Source: Prinia subflava (lineage: Eukaryota; Chordata; Aves; Passeriformes; Cisticolidae). From it: a stretch of 64,000 nt of DNA. The stretch covers positions 29,883,300 through 29,947,299 of the forward strand of contig NC_086254.1 in NCBI RefSeq assembly GCF_021018805.1. Direction: 5' to 3'. The position numbers and the translations under genes are program-made. The stretch's first letter is position 1; each line of letters starts with the position of its first letter. The notes below the pieces were generated by a model that had not been told where the DNA came from, made no database searches, and was given only the letters and a program-made list of their open reading frames with translations. Of this stretch, positions 35,901 through 50,900 are shown piece by piece.

Positions 35901-38900
35901 CAATAAAACAAACACGGTTTTATAGACTATCTCTTATGTAAATAGCAACACTGCTATAAAATAAAGACAAGGAGATATTTTCCTACAACCATCAGACACA
36001 TACAGAAAATTTGGTGCTCTAGAGATTGAGCACTGGATGTCCTGTGAGAGGTGAATTACTTGGAGCCACAGCGGGTGCCAGGACCTCCACTCTGGTGGCA
36101 TTTCAGCCACTGCACACGCAGGGACAGAGGGACAGGCAGGACAAACACTTTGGCAGAGCTGTTTGGTTCCTCACCCAGTGCTGGAGCACTTTAGCAAGGC
36201 TGGCCCTTAGGCAGCTGTAATTAGGCCCCAGGCTTCAGAGCCCACTGAGGATTTTGTGTTTCACAGCACAGCCTGGGGTGCCCAGCCTGACACCAACCCA
36301 GCAGCAACACAGAGAGGGTGAGCACAGCCCAGCTCCTCAGAGCTGCTTTAAATAAATACTGATGCCACTGCTGCAAAGCCATTCCAAAGAATCCTTTGAA
36401 GGAATCTCTTCCTCCATTTGGCATACACATGAATGTGTCTAACACATACATGTATGTGCCAAATGGAGGAAGAGATTCCTTTAAAGGATAGTCTTCTAAT
36501 ACAAGATTTTTCTAATTAATTTTTAAAAAACAGATTGAACGCAGGGTAAAGTTTTAATGAGAAAAGATGCAGACTGAACACGAGCATTCTTTTTGATCAA
36601 TAAACCAACAGATAAGCAAAAAGCACCGTGTTCCTAGGCCCAGAACAGCACAGAGGGAACCAGTTCCATCATGCCACACCTGCAGCACTTCACGTAAAGC
36701 CAGAGGCACGCAGGAGCCTGTGCCATGTTCCCCCCAGGAGCAACTCCTGCATGGCTGGGGAACACTCAGCAGAGTAAAAGCACACACTGTGCTGCTTACA
36801 CCGTGTCAGGACAACGCGTGACAGCTCCAGGGAACCCTGGTGAACATCTCTATTACCTCCTGTCGTTAGAAATTCAGTAACTCACCTGCCCAGTGATGCA
36901 AAACAAAGAAAATTGGACTTACTACCACAGCCTTTTAGGGAGAGTTTATTTTAATAGAACTGATTTCTGGACTCATCTCAATGTTCTCCATTTCTTCAGC
37001 ATGATAATGAGACGGTGCTGTGATACAAAGCCTGTTTGCATGGATCACTTCATTTTCCTGAGGCCAGATTGGCTTTTCATGCTATCACAGAAATAGTCAG
37101 GAACTGACCCTGTCAGGGCTTTCCAGACTAATCCTCACAGCAGCCAGGACTGCACACAGGTATCAACTGCAGTGTCCAGAAGAAGCAGATGAGACAGAGA
37201 TTAGCTCACTTTCCAAAACTGAAAAATTAAGTCAACGGCATGAGCCACAGACTCAGCTCTCTACTCAGAAGCTCCTATTCCAACTGAAGCTTTCTCTCAG
37301 TAAGAAGAATTAAACAAACCTCACTTTCACACTGCAAATGAAAATTTCAAAACATCCCCTAAATCCATCGAAGCATAACTGCAGATTTTATTACATAAAC
37401 CTGCAATTTTATTATATAACCTATAGAACCCAAATCTATCTCTCCAAGTCCATTGAATAAACTCCAGACCCACAACAGCATTTCCCTCTCACCATGATCT
37501 GTCCAAGACAAGCAACACAAGGTAGAGGAGGTGACCAGAACTGTCAGCAGGTGTGTGAATTGCTCTGGGGTTGGGTGACAGGTGAGCCCCTGCTCTCTAC
37601 CTGTGCCAGGAAAGCAGCCACTGCCAAACATATGCCCAGCCCATGGCACTGCCAATTCCTTGTCCTCAGGAGGGAGGACAAGCAGCTGTCCCCAGCTCAG
37701 CAGCTCTGGCAGAGAAAGGAGCTGCTCAGTCCCATTTAGTGCCTCAGCCAGCACCCAGAGAGCTCTGCAGGGACAGCTCCTCCCTCCTGGCCTTGGGAGA
37801 ACACCTGGGTCCACCTTGAGCTGCCAGGACAGTCCCAAGGCTGGAATTTGGGAACAGAGCTCCCATATTTTTGCTATGTCCTTCCACTTTCCCTTGGCTT
37901 GCTGCAGGAGTTCAGGATGGATCCAAGGCATATGTGAGACCCACTCATTCCTCTTCAGCTTTTGACACTATTCACCCTCTGTAGAACTGAGCTGAGCAAT
38001 GAATTGACATAAAACTTTAAGCACCACTGGCAGTATTTAAAGTTTCTTCCAAGACATAGTCCATGACCAACAAAATGGGAAAGGCACTGTTACCAGGAGC
38101 AGGAGGGACTGACCACTCAGCTCAGTGTAAGGTTCCACAGTAATCATAGCTCTATTGCACAGCAGATCTCTGTTAAACCAGTTTTCCAGGGCAGAGAGTT
38201 AAAAAATATAAAAAAGGAAAAAAAAGCAACTTCAAAAGCAATGCAGTTTATTTCTGCAATGGCTGCTGTTCATCCAGTCACACTTCAGTGCTCAGAGCCA
38301 TGAAAACACTGCTTTTGAGGTGACATTTCTAGTTGCCTCATTACTCTTTTCAAAAGAGTTTTGCATCAGAGTAAGAGCTTCAAACAACAGACTCTACAGG
38401 AGTAAAATAACTTATTAACAGCACACGAAATGGAATTGCCAGGAGCTACTGATACCAAAACAAGCAGGACAAGTGTGCCCTCAACAGCCAGCTATGACAG
38501 GGAGCAGTGGGCTGGACACCCAAATCTGAAAGCTGCAGAAGGAGCCCTGTGAAGATGGGTGCTGTGCCCTTCCCTTCTCCCTGCCAGTACTTTTCACACA
38601 CTGGCTGTCTGTTCACCTCCTCCATGGCAATAAGAAGGATCTGGAAGCACACCTACCTTCGTGTTCTTTTTCAGTTGTTCCAACTTTCTTTATCTTTTTG
38701 GGTGATTTCATGAAGAGAGGGAAGATGGTTCTCAGGCCAAGGATGTCCACAAACTTGTGACAGTTGTCTGTGCCCTCAGGTCCGATCATGGCATGGTCCA
38801 GCACCTTCAGGGCACTGCTGCGGGAAATCTTCTTCTCTCTGTGAAAATAGGCAAATTAAATTGTGCAGGGACATGAGGAGCTCTGGAGCACCCTACTTTA

Positions 38901-41900
38901 AAGAGACAAGGGAAAGGAACATGACAAGAACAAGATGAAGAGTCTGAGCACAAGCTCTAAACAAGATTTTTCTTCTAGAAGCCAAAACATTGTATCAACA
39001 GTAACTCTTTTCAAAACTGTGGCTGAGATTATTGTCTTGGTTATTTCTTTCTTAATGTCTTTTATTTCTTTTTATTTTCTATTTTTATTTCATTTTATGT
39101 ATTTTATTGTCGTGGTTTTATTTTCTTATTTCTTGGCTACTGAAGAAGATATTTCTTAACTACTTAACTAACACCACACAAAACAAGGGAAGGCTGGGTT
39201 GGATACAAAAGGCAAATACTATCACACCAAAAAGATCAGGATTTAGATCTAATGATAGTTTTATTCAGTAAAGGAGTAAGTTTGGTGAGCACAGCTGGGT
39301 CAGCTATAATGAAACACCACCACCAGGACCCACACAATGGAAGGAGGCAGGCAGACTCTGGGCTGTTCTGCTTTAATGCTAATTTAGAATGTTGATGGTG
39401 GTAACTCACACCAATAACACAGGGATGCCCTGAAAATGATCTCCAGCTGCCCTGTACCTCACAAACCAAACTAGAGGAATTTATAATCCATCCAGGGGAA
39501 AACTAAAACTGAGCTGAAAAACAGGTCAGTAATACAGCCCAGACCAAGTGAATATCAATAGGAGCTAACAAGAGCTTGGAGAACATGAGCCACCAGTGTC
39601 CCCAAAGACCAGCCTAGGAGGACATTCCCTCCAGGACAGGACAGTCACAAACCTCACCACCTTTCACCCCAGGCACATGCCAATCTCCTCTGATCCTGCC
39701 CAGCTGCAGACTGAGCCACCAGGACCCCATGCTCGTCAGCAGGGGCTCCTCAAAGCCTCCAGAGAGCTGTGGAGAACAACTTCCCTGCAGAGACCAAACT
39801 TCATGAGCCCCTAACAACAGGCAAACTAAAACCTCATATAAGAACACCCCAGCCTGAAAGAAAATGACCCTGCCCAGTGCAGCCACAGGCACTTCTGACC
39901 CTGTGGTGGGAGGGCAGTGTGTGGAGCTGGACTCTGAGTTCTCCCCCCCAGCCAAGGGCTATCTATGCAGGAGGGTGGTTTGGCACCCCCAGATCCCCAC
40001 TACAGAGAGCTAAAAATAAAGTATTCCTTAGGCCAGATGACACCAGAAATGTTTTCAGGGAAAGTAATTGCATATTGATCAGCATTTAGGAAAGCTGTGC
40101 AGGGCTGAGCTCTGGAATATTCATTTGGTTTAAGTTCAGGCTTTTAGAGATCAATAGCTGCTTGCCTGGACTGTCTGGAGTTGATTTTATTTGAAATATT
40201 TATTCTGCCGGAGGGCAAGCAGTTTATCTTAGTCTCATCTGTGCTTATTGAGGGAACTTTTAGCTGAACACTAATTCACAGACAAGCGAACATGAGAATC
40301 ACCAAACCCAGAGAGGCCTCAGTGTTCATGGAAACTCTGAATTACAACTTTATTTGCTGACCATTGTTTTCCTCCTTTTAAAACCTTTACATCTGACACA
40401 ACTCTTTTGATCTATCTATTATTTTTTTTAAAAAGTGCTGATATTATTTGTACTTTCCACATTAGCAAAACATACCCTTTAACTTTCCAAAATACCAGTA
40501 AAAGCAGAACACTAGATTTCCTGGGAAAACGTGCATAAAATGGTTCCATTTAATTAACCAGAAGATTTAGTAAAGAGACAGCTTATGTTTCCAGGGGTCA
40601 TTAGGAACAGCAGGACAAGAAAACATAAAAACATTTTAATAATCATAAAAAAATACACCCTAAAATAGCTACAGAAAACCTTCAGGGAGCCATATGGAGT
40701 TGTCTGGTTTCACCTTGTTTTGCTGTACAGGAGACAAAAGCTTTTACTGAGGGTCAAGAAAAGCCTCAGCATAGCTGCAGGACAGAACATTTTGTGGCCC
40801 AAATGATGCAGGTCCCCCTGAGCTCCCTGGGCTGCATTTGTCTCTGTGCATACACACGCTCCTCAGGTCATAGCTGGGAAAGCCACACGTCATCTTCCCT
40901 GAGCAACAGAGAATCTCCCTGACACATCCCCTGGGAGCTGCATCTCCTCAAACCCAACACAGCTCTACAGCCAAAGCAATAAGCTGCCTGTCAGTGTGCA
41001 CCAGGGAGCTGACAGGACAGGCCTGTTTTCCTCTCTTTTGGCTAAACTGCAGTTAGGTTACTAAGGCAAGACTGAGGGACTGAGCACTAAGAAGTACTTC
41101 CTGATCTAAAAAGAAAATTTTGTTTAGTTCTAAGGGACATTCCTAAACTTTCTGCTGGTTACTACCTTGATAAACCATCTTGGTTTTGATAAAGATGCAA
41201 CATAAAATAAACAAGCTTCCCTTGGTAAATGGGGAAGCAGAGATATAAATTAAATAATTATATACAGCCCTGCTCTCATTCTACTTCCAAACTTTCTCCT
41301 TCATTCCTGCTGTCACCAGCTTCATCCCTCTCGACCTGCTCTTCTCCCAGACCCTCTGCTCACCTCCCATGTACCTGCCTGGTGAAGCCCCAATTCCTTC
41401 AGGGCCAACTGCAAGTCCCAGATCACAGCACGAGTCCAGGACCCATCTGGCCATGGACATGCAAGTGAGGCATATCAGCCACACTGGGCTCATTTTCAGG
41501 CATTGCCACTGACCCCCCATAAACCAGGAGAAGTTCACAGGATACAACATCACCTTTTGCTGTTGGCCACACATTTTAAGGCTCAGCACAACAGAAACCA
41601 CCCTGTTCTCATGACTATCTGCAGGAATATCATGAGCACATTAAACACTCATCGAAAGCTGCTGCAGCTCTCTGCAGGTCTGTGTGCACAACCATCAATA
41701 ATGGAACGTCTTGGCTGGATGGATTGGGCAGCACCAGACACAGAATGCTGTGTTCCCTACGACAGTAATGGAGATTCAAGCCTGATATCTTTATTCTCAC
41801 ACAGCTTATCTATCTCACATCATGTCAATACACTTTCAACTTTGCCTATTTGTCCTTTCATCTGCACAGGCTGTGGTACAGTGATTAACCACCTCCAAAG

Positions 41901-44900
41901 TAAAACCAAAACATAACAGATCTCTGCCCCCGGCCTTCAGAGGACACCAACAGGAGAGAAAAATACTCTGCCTTGTTTGTGGGCAAGGTGGTCAATCACA
42001 ACTGAATGGCATGTCTGCTGTCTGTTGTTTATCATGAAGGTATCAAGAAGATACAGAGGTACAGCTCCAGATCACAACTATTCACATTCACTCCCTATTT
42101 ACAACAGATTGCAGTCACCTAAAATGCTCTGTCCAAGAAAAACTGAGCACCTGTGAGAGCTTCTAAGCACTAGTACTAAATTAGAAGAGTTTTTAAAAAA
42201 ACATGCTGTCACTATAGTACATGCCTGTGGACAGTAGTGACAGAAGCTTCTAGAACAAATTCTGTGAATTGTTAGCTTTTTTCCAGTGCCACTTTACCAA
42301 TTCCACTGAAACTCTAGAATCCACAGATTGAGGCCTTGGGAACTCTGTCCATCAGACAGAGATGCTGCTGACAGATCCATCAGACTCTGTCCCTCCCAAC
42401 CCCTTTGCAATTACTGTGGGGGGCAAAATGCAGGCAAGGAGCAATTTTCCTCTTGTCATAATTTTCCAGCTGGGATCCTGGTGCAGAGAGTGGTAAGCAG
42501 TAGAGTCAAAAAATGGCTAAAAAGCTCTTAAAAATCCAAACACTGAATCCCACCCACATGGCACAAGAACTCCAACTAATTAGTTCTGCAAGGCTGGTTT
42601 AGCAGCTTAGGACTTCAGGCAGAGGCAGGCCTCCCTCCCGTTCTTAGTTTTGGAGCTTTTCCTTAATTAGCCTCAAGAAAACCCAGCGTTCCTATTTGAA
42701 TAATCCACGTTGGGTTATTTATTCGGTTCCCTGCTGCCGCGCATTCCCCAGCCCCGAGCTGCAGGAGCTCAGTGTTGCTGGCTGGTGTTTGCTAAGTGCC
42801 AGCACACAGCCTGGCACTCTGGGGACAGCCAGACAGAGCCCGCTGTGCCCTCCTGCAGCTCTGGGGAGCCAGACAGCCCAGCAGACACAACTCAGTGCCA
42901 GGCCAGCAAGGGAAAGTGAAGAGAGAGCAGAGAAGCCCCAGAGGTTCAGGGTGTGACAAAGCACAGCACAAGAAATGCAAACTTATGCCTCATTCACAGA
43001 AGTAATTTTTGTATCAGCATCCACAAAAATTCAGCGGCTCAGAGGCTACACAGCAAAGTGGAGCCTGAGCTGGGGAATAAAAGGAAAAATGTTTTCCCTA
43101 GTGACTTCCAGAGGTCTTCTCCTGCCCTCATAGAGGTCACTTAAATCCTCAGAGGGTCTACCTGACCTACAGCATTCTCTGTGGCAGACACCCAGATGAA
43201 AGATCTGCCACTTTCCAACAGCCACTGTGTCAACCTCAGTTCTTAGGAAATAAAGTTAAAGACAAAGAGTGGAGATTCCATGTCTGAGAAAGTCCAATTT
43301 ACTTACCTGCTGGAAAAAAAGAAGAAAGAGAAGACAGACAATTATCCTAACACAGAAGTTTTAAAATAAAACCACAAAGATCTAGCCGGAACATGTGTTG
43401 GCACATCAAAAGCAGGAAGGAAATCACAATGCTAATGAGGTACCTGAGCATCAGGTTCATCAGCTGCAGACCCTCACCCTTCAGGAAGCGGTCACGGTTG
43501 GAGCTGAGCATTAGGCAGGAACAAAGGGAGTCAAACAGGTTCTCCATCATTTCCTGTTCCTCTGCTGTACTCGGGTTGTGCCGTTTAAACACCTGAATGA
43601 CAAAGAAAGCAAAATTACTCCCAAATGTTGGGCTGTGCTGTTGCAGAACACACATAAAGAGTTTGCACCAAAAGCTGCAGCACCTGACAGGTGTGAGCCA
43701 GTGATCACACAGGTCACTGCTGCATCCTCTGTAGCTGCTGCCCTTTGCTGCCCTGACTGTGCACACACAAATGTGCAGCAGCCTCGTGCAGGATACAAAG
43801 GATAATACACAGGGCCTGCAAGGGAAGGGCAAATTCACATCCAATTAGGTGGATAAGCTGATTACCAGAGATTCCTACAGAATTCATACCTGAGGCTGCT
43901 GTAGGCAGCACTGCCTGAAGAAATACAGGTGAGTTATGAACACACTACTTTCAGCCAGCTCAAACACGGGCAGCCCTGTGCTTGGAGTGGAGCATGCTGA
44001 AGATGGATCAATTCCAACTCTGCCTACCTCCAATTTGCCATGAAATTATAATGTAATAATTTAACTTCCAGGTACCTCAGCATTAACATTTCTACAAAAG
44101 GGATTCATCTCACTGACTGTGGATGACACATCACATGGAAGGTATTTGGGGACTGTGCCTCATCAAATGTGAAGCATTGCTAGGACAGCACCTGCACCCC
44201 GGATATTTTCCACTCCTCCCACCCAGCCCAGCAGTCTCCTGACGGAAGAGAAGGCATGTGGGAATTACTCACAGATAACTGCTGAAGCAGCACATCGATC
44301 CCATCCAGCTCCCCAAGCAATTCTCTGTTGTCTAGACGGAGGTGGGGGGAAGTGGGAAAAGAGAGAGAAAAAATGAAGCTAACTGTCAGATTTTACAGCC
44401 ATCTAACACTGATACATCAGCAAACAAAATCAATACAGCTTGACAGAGCACAAAAGCTGCAGAGAAAGAAAGGGTGGAGGCGAGGGAGCACATGGGGGAG
44501 AGTTAAGCCAGCCAAAGGGAGCTGGAGGCAGAAAAAGGCTGCTGTGATCTAAGAGAAGCCTGGATTCTGCCCTCACTGACAGAGATATGGCAGGCATGGC
44601 TCACCATCATTATTCTGGAGCAGAATTGCCAGCACCTCACTGCAGTACAGCTTGTTGGCATCAAAAGGCATCTTAGCCTGTGGGAGAAGGAACAAGAGAC
44701 CCATCAGGGCACGGCCCTCAGCATCTCACTGATTTGAAGAACACATTAATCAAATCACCAAATGTATGAGCAGCACTTGAAATAAAACCCAACTGCAGTT
44801 CTTCTGCAGTTTTCCTCAGTGACAGAACAGTAACAGTTCTGATTCAGGGGTGATGGGAGGTGTGTGTGGGCTCATGCACACATGTAGAAGCTCCACTGCG

Positions 44901-47900
44901 ATCCTTCACATGGCCCTACACCAGTAGGTTTGGCCAAGTTGGCTCAAAACCCCTAAGAACAGTTGTTTGCCACACAGAATCTCTTTCCTGTGATATATTT
45001 TCCACAATGTTACGTGGGTGCATGGCACTTACTTCTGTTCTGGAAGTCCATGCCTGTCAGCAAAACCAGAATTTCAGAACATACATCACAATAACATTAT
45101 ATAGTAACTGCCAGAGTTTCCCATGAGGATCAGAGTATCATAGTCAGAAGAACATCAGATGGGTTTTGCCTGCACAATCACATAACTTTCATTTCAGATA
45201 TTCCCTCCATCTTCAAATATGCTAAAGAAGTCATAATGAAACAAAAATGCTGAATTTGAACTCCTCCAAAAATCCCTAGAGTGGATTCTCAATTGGATCC
45301 AATGTTTTTGCATGCTACCAAAGCTGCTTCATCTACAGAAACAGACTGAACATTAACCAATCAGATAATTATGCAACCTGGTTTACTGAGAGATTCATAA
45401 AATAAAACAAGTTTAAAAATCATTAGTTACCAGCTATTTATACTCCACTGTTCAAGAAGGGAAAAAGCAGAAGTCCTAGGCTTAAAACACAGCATTTGTC
45501 ACCCATTTTTTTCCCCAAACACACAATGCCCTGCAGCATGATGGACTGTCCTGCCTGTGCAGGGCTGCTGGGGCAATCATCCCACCCTGCTGCCACGGAA
45601 CAGAGCACAGTGTGCAAGTACCATGCAACACACAGAAACATGGAAAGCAGGAAGACCCCAAACACCACCAACTATTGGCTTTAAATAAAGCTTTTCACTC
45701 CAAATGAACTCTGCAGAGGACACTATTTACAGCAACCAGGTGACACCTCCAGGCAGACCATGGAGGAGAGGGGAAGGTGCTTGGTGCTGACAGCTTCTGC
45801 CACGGGGTGACCAACTGCTGCCCTGCAAATCCTGGGAACAACATTCTGAGCTCAAAAGACTGCACCCATCATCAAACCCTGCTTGTGTTTGCAGAAGTGA
45901 GCTAAGCACTCTCCACATAAGGTTTCTGATGCAGCTCTGACAGTCACAATACAATTTTAAGACCTGAAATGTTGTCAGGAAACAGAAATTAATGCCCTGT
46001 GCTGTGTGCCAGATGTTCTCATCACTGCCCAGACAGAACCCTGATCTTAAAAATTATCCCAGACATTCCACGGCAGCTCTACCCAGCTGCTGAGATCCTG
46101 GGTTAATCTCAAACTCATCTGTCAGGGCAAGAGATCCAAGACCAAGCTGCTAAGAGCCAAAGCACCTGGAGAGGAATTCATCAGGCTCCCCACAATCTGC
46201 AGGCAAGAAAAAGCCCTGCCTGATCCCACATCCCAAATCCAGGGATAACACAGCCAGGGAACACAACAGACACACCCTGCACAAGCTTGGAATGCCATTG
46301 AGAATTCATGTTCTGCACCATGCAGGGGAATCCTAGTTGGGATTATTTTGCTTTCCCAAGTTTCTCAGTCTTTCAGCTGCCACAGCAATTCCAAGGCAGG
46401 CAGCAGTACCTACCCGCCAAGACTAAAATTAACTTCACTTTTTCTTTTTAAGCAAAGGACATAATTATGTTACTACCTATAGTGACAAATTACAGATTAC
46501 TTCTGCTAACAAGGATGTGAAGTGCACAGAGGGGTACCTGCATTTACACAGTTGATGGAGAATTTCTGGAATTCAGAGGCTTTCTAATCATGCAGACATT
46601 TAAGCATGGAAGTGCTAATGCCTTACTGACAGGTTAGAGAACAGCCAGAATTTCGTTGCTATATTTCCTTTACTATTTTTGTGAGAGGGCTGAACTATCA
46701 ATTTTTTTTCTACAGCATTTTCCAGTGAATGTTTAGGCATCTTTTCACACAAGACAGAGTTAAAGTGTGTAACTTGGTGTCACAGGATGCAGTATATGAA
46801 AAGCAGCTTTTAATTTGAAAGGCAATTAGTTGAGTTCAAAGCAAAAGCTGCCCCCAGCAGCATTTAAACACAGACATCACTTAAAACTGAAAGAAGTGTT
46901 AGAAACGTGGGAAGCAAAGGCCATTAAATGGTTAATATTAGTGTCACCTCTCATTGGTCAGCTTTTATAGTCCTACAGATCTCACAAACGGGAATTCAAC
47001 AAATATGAATCATATGAAAAGATAAAAGAGACAATTTCTACTGCAAGACATTTATAAAGACAAGACCAAAGTGTGTCTCTTCAAACTAAAACTGCTGAGG
47101 ACACAGAACCTGAATTATAACATTTTGTCCTTAACTGGGCTTTTACAACAAACACAAGCACAATTGGCTTTTCTTAAGTTAGTTTTTGTGCTAACTGGTC
47201 TGTAGAAGGAAAATGAGAAAGCAGCTCACCTTCAGCCTCTTGAGCAGCCACTGCATGAGGCCCTGCTGTGCAGCCTCCGTGCACATCTCCGGCCGGAACT
47301 CTGCCATGTTCTCCACGATTCCTGGGAAGAAAGACACAGAAAACAGATGGTTTTCCCCACCAAAAAATCACAAACCTCATGTTTGCAGTTTCTCTCATTC
47401 TTACAGTCCCGGAAGATTACAATCCCCAAGGACTGCAAGGAGTGGGTGATGGCCTGACTGCCAGCGCTGGCACCACCCTGCAATGATTCTGTGCTGTGCA
47501 AAGATCAGGGAGCAGAGAGGCAGTTATGTCCTTCCATGAATTGCAAATGTTTTACTACCTGAAAGTTAAATATATTGTCAAGACAGAAAAAGGTATAGCT
47601 CACAGGTATGTTCACAGTAAACAGTGGAGCACTTTCCTGGAGGCTTTTAAAAGCTGTGTAGATGTGGCACTTTGGGACATGGTTTAGTGGTGGCCTTGGC
47701 AGTGCTGGGTTAATAGCTAGACTCAGTGATCTCAGAGAGCTTTACCAACCTAAAGAGTTCTGTGATTGCCTCTGGTGCAGTTCAGTAATCCATGTATCTG
47801 CACCTCCCAACACAACTGGTTTGGGAAGAGGCACCTTTCACACAGCCATGGGACAAAGGACAAACTCTGGCTCCAGTGATTCCAAGCTGTGCTTGAATAA

Positions 47901-50900
47901 AAGCTGTACCAGATCCTGTACTGCAGTGCTGGCAGTCCAAGGGAAAAAGAGGAGGGGGAAAGGAAGGGATAACTCACACCCCTTGGTACAAACCACAGAA
48001 AGAAGAAAGGGGCTGTGCAGCAGCCACTTACCCAGGGTGTTGTGGACACCATCAGCCTCCTCTTTCACACTTTCATCCAGGCGCTCTAAATTCTGCACCA
48101 ACAAGGCCACAACCTGACCCTCCACCTAAAGACCCAGGGTCATGGAAAAGATAAAAAGAAACAAGACTGAAAAGAAGAAGATGAAGGAAACACCCTGCCA
48201 GGCATGATCAGAAGACACTAACAACCCTGCTGTAAAATCTCAGAGGAAGCAAAGGAATCATCATGTAAATCTGTCACTGTGTTCTTCCTAATTAATGAAA
48301 CAAGTTTTGTGTTTCAGATTAAACAGAAAAGCATCAGGAGGTAAACATGCACCTTGTCACAGTCATGTTTCCTGAACCAGCCTGGCTGATTTATAATCCC
48401 CTCAAAATTCTGAAGCACGAGGCTCACAAAGCAGTGAGGACAGGAGAACTGTCAGCTCTGTGAGCAGCTCCACTCCCAGCTGGTCACTGCTGCCTGCCTA
48501 CTCTGCTGCTGGACCTTCCACCTAACAGGTACAAAAACCTGACAGAAGGATGCTCACACCCACAGATCCAAACCCAAGAGCTGAACCATCACCAGCTGAA
48601 GTCCTGCAGTTAAATCCTCCCAAGATGACTGCACCAGGTTGACTTCAGTGAGTTAAGGAAAACCAGAGAGGCAGGGGGGAGTCCCTAAATCACAGAGTTC
48701 ACACTCGAAATACACCTTTAAAAATTGGAATTGAAAAGAGTCCAGCTTGACTCTGGCAAACTTTCCATTGTGGACATGAGCTTAGAACAGTTAAACAAAA
48801 TAACATTACCAATTCAAATGCTCTTAACCAGATTTGGGCCCAGTAAATATGTGGAAAACCACATACATGGGCTGCTGCAGAAAACAATGCAACAATCTTC
48901 AGATACCCTACAACCTTTTACCTACTTTCTTTAACAAAAAAAAAAAAAGTAATCTAAAAAGCAGATATCTGAACATTTCTCTCAAGATAGGCCTGACCTG
49001 TTTCTTTCAAGTAGGACAATGAAACCTCTAAACATGACTATTATCAGTGGGCTGGTGACAATGAAAACAGAGAAAGAACTTCACTTGATTTACTACCTCT
49101 CCACATATTTTATAGAAAACATCTTCTCTAGCAGCTCCTCTCTCCCATTTCATTCACCCAGCAATCTCCCCACCAAGGCAGAGTAATTAACAACAGCCCA
49201 GAGGCCAGCTGGAGGAACTGGGCTCTGGGCACTGTCATTAACCTTTGGAAAGTAAAATTATAGTGACTGGACAAGAAGGATTGTAGAAGAAAACAGAGCA
49301 GCCAAACAAAGCAAACAAAAGAAAACTTCCATTTCCCTGTCTTCCAAATTCAACACAATAGTTACAGAACCAGACACAGCCATAAAGACCCTCAAAGGCA
49401 GCAACTCACCAGCTCTAAGGTAGGACAGACTTGTAAAACTTGTGTTTGGCTGGGCATCATCTCTCTGAAGGGTTTGGCATCCCCCTTCTGCAGCTGGGGA
49501 GCAGGAGGCATCCAGCACAAACACCAGGAAAAGGGGAAATCCACCCCCGCAGAGGCCAAGAGGCACTCAGAGAGTTAACTGTGCAGGGAACACTTAATAC
49601 CAACCAATGCATCTCCTACCCACCTAGGTAATTTTCTGGGCTGGTTCACTCTTTGTGCCAAAAGGGATCCTCATTCTGGACCCTTCTCCACCCTTAAAGT
49701 TCATCTGCTCTGCTACATGAGAACCTCAAAGTTTTTACTTCTTGATAAGAAAAAATCTCACCATCATCCACAGATGCCCCAGTTCAAGCCCAGATTTTTG
49801 GGCTTGAAACAAGAGTTACTGGGTAACAGACAACCAGTCTGCTGTGCAAGAGTGAGACTGAAAGATCACAGCAGCATCACTGTCCTTTGGGTAACAGTCC
49901 CTGCCACAAACTTCTGTTTTCCATGAGTGAACCCAGGTCACTCTTTTCCACAAGAGAGAAGGGGAATGCAAACAAAACTCCTGTTTTCAATGGGACAGTG
50001 TCCAAGTCACAAATATTATTACTCTGTTCTCCCTCCCTGCACCAAAAAATCTCCCAGCCCACACAAATTTTGCAATATGACAGTGTTCCTCCCAAAAAAG
50101 AAGTGGTGCAACAACGTCCAAATGGTGCAACCACCCACTCCCCAAACTTCAGCATTTCATCAGAAACAGCCATTGTGGTCTCAGGTTCAGAACAGGCTTC
50201 TCCTGGCTGTCTCCATCATGATGTTGGCAGCAAAGACACCCCGACCTGCAGAAAGCAGGGTGGCTCAGTGTTCATTGCTGGGCTGAGGCAGATGTTGAGG
50301 CACTGAAATAATTTGGGGTTTCCTACTTACAAGAGCATCTATGAGGACTTCGGCTCCCTCTTCACTCTCATGGAGAGTATCAATATCAGTCAGCTCTTGC
50401 AGCAAGTCAACCACAGCTATGGAAACATGTGCTGGGTGTTAAGGACAACCACCAGGGAGGCAAACACATTGAGTATCAATGCAGATGGCTCTTAGGCCAG
50501 TGTGTTCATGACACTATGCCAAAGCAACTGGCAATACATTACCAGTGAGGTGATACAGTGCATTACAATCACAGCAGCAGGGCACAGGATGCCACATGCA
50601 AGAGTACACAGACTTCTGCAGCAGACCTTCCCCACAAGCACTAAAGTTAGGGAATCTGAACAATTAGGAATGATAAAAACAAATGTGATTCTGTGCTTAC
50701 TGTATCAGGCAATTTTACTGTTTCTTGATGGTAGTTACTTATTTTTTTCGAATCAAACTTGCTAGAGTTGGTCTAATGAGGCCACGTCTTGCACTGTCAA
50801 GACTGAACGCAAGCAAAGAGAAATGAGTTATAATAATGTGATTTGGGTATTCTGCTCCCAGTGATAGCACTGCTAACCTGATACACACACACTCTCAACG

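Noticed and set aside
36391..36489. Calling the palindrome a microRNA gene
   Set aside because: The loop is only 3 nt and the stem is almost fully paired over 48 bp, unlike standard precursors; no mature sequence recognised. Kept as a repeat with hairpin potential.
45126..45200. Possible CR1 tail in CTNNBL1 intron 7
   Set aside because: ATCAGAGTATCATAGTCAGAAG only superficially resembles CR1 terminal repeats; no upstream CR1 body.
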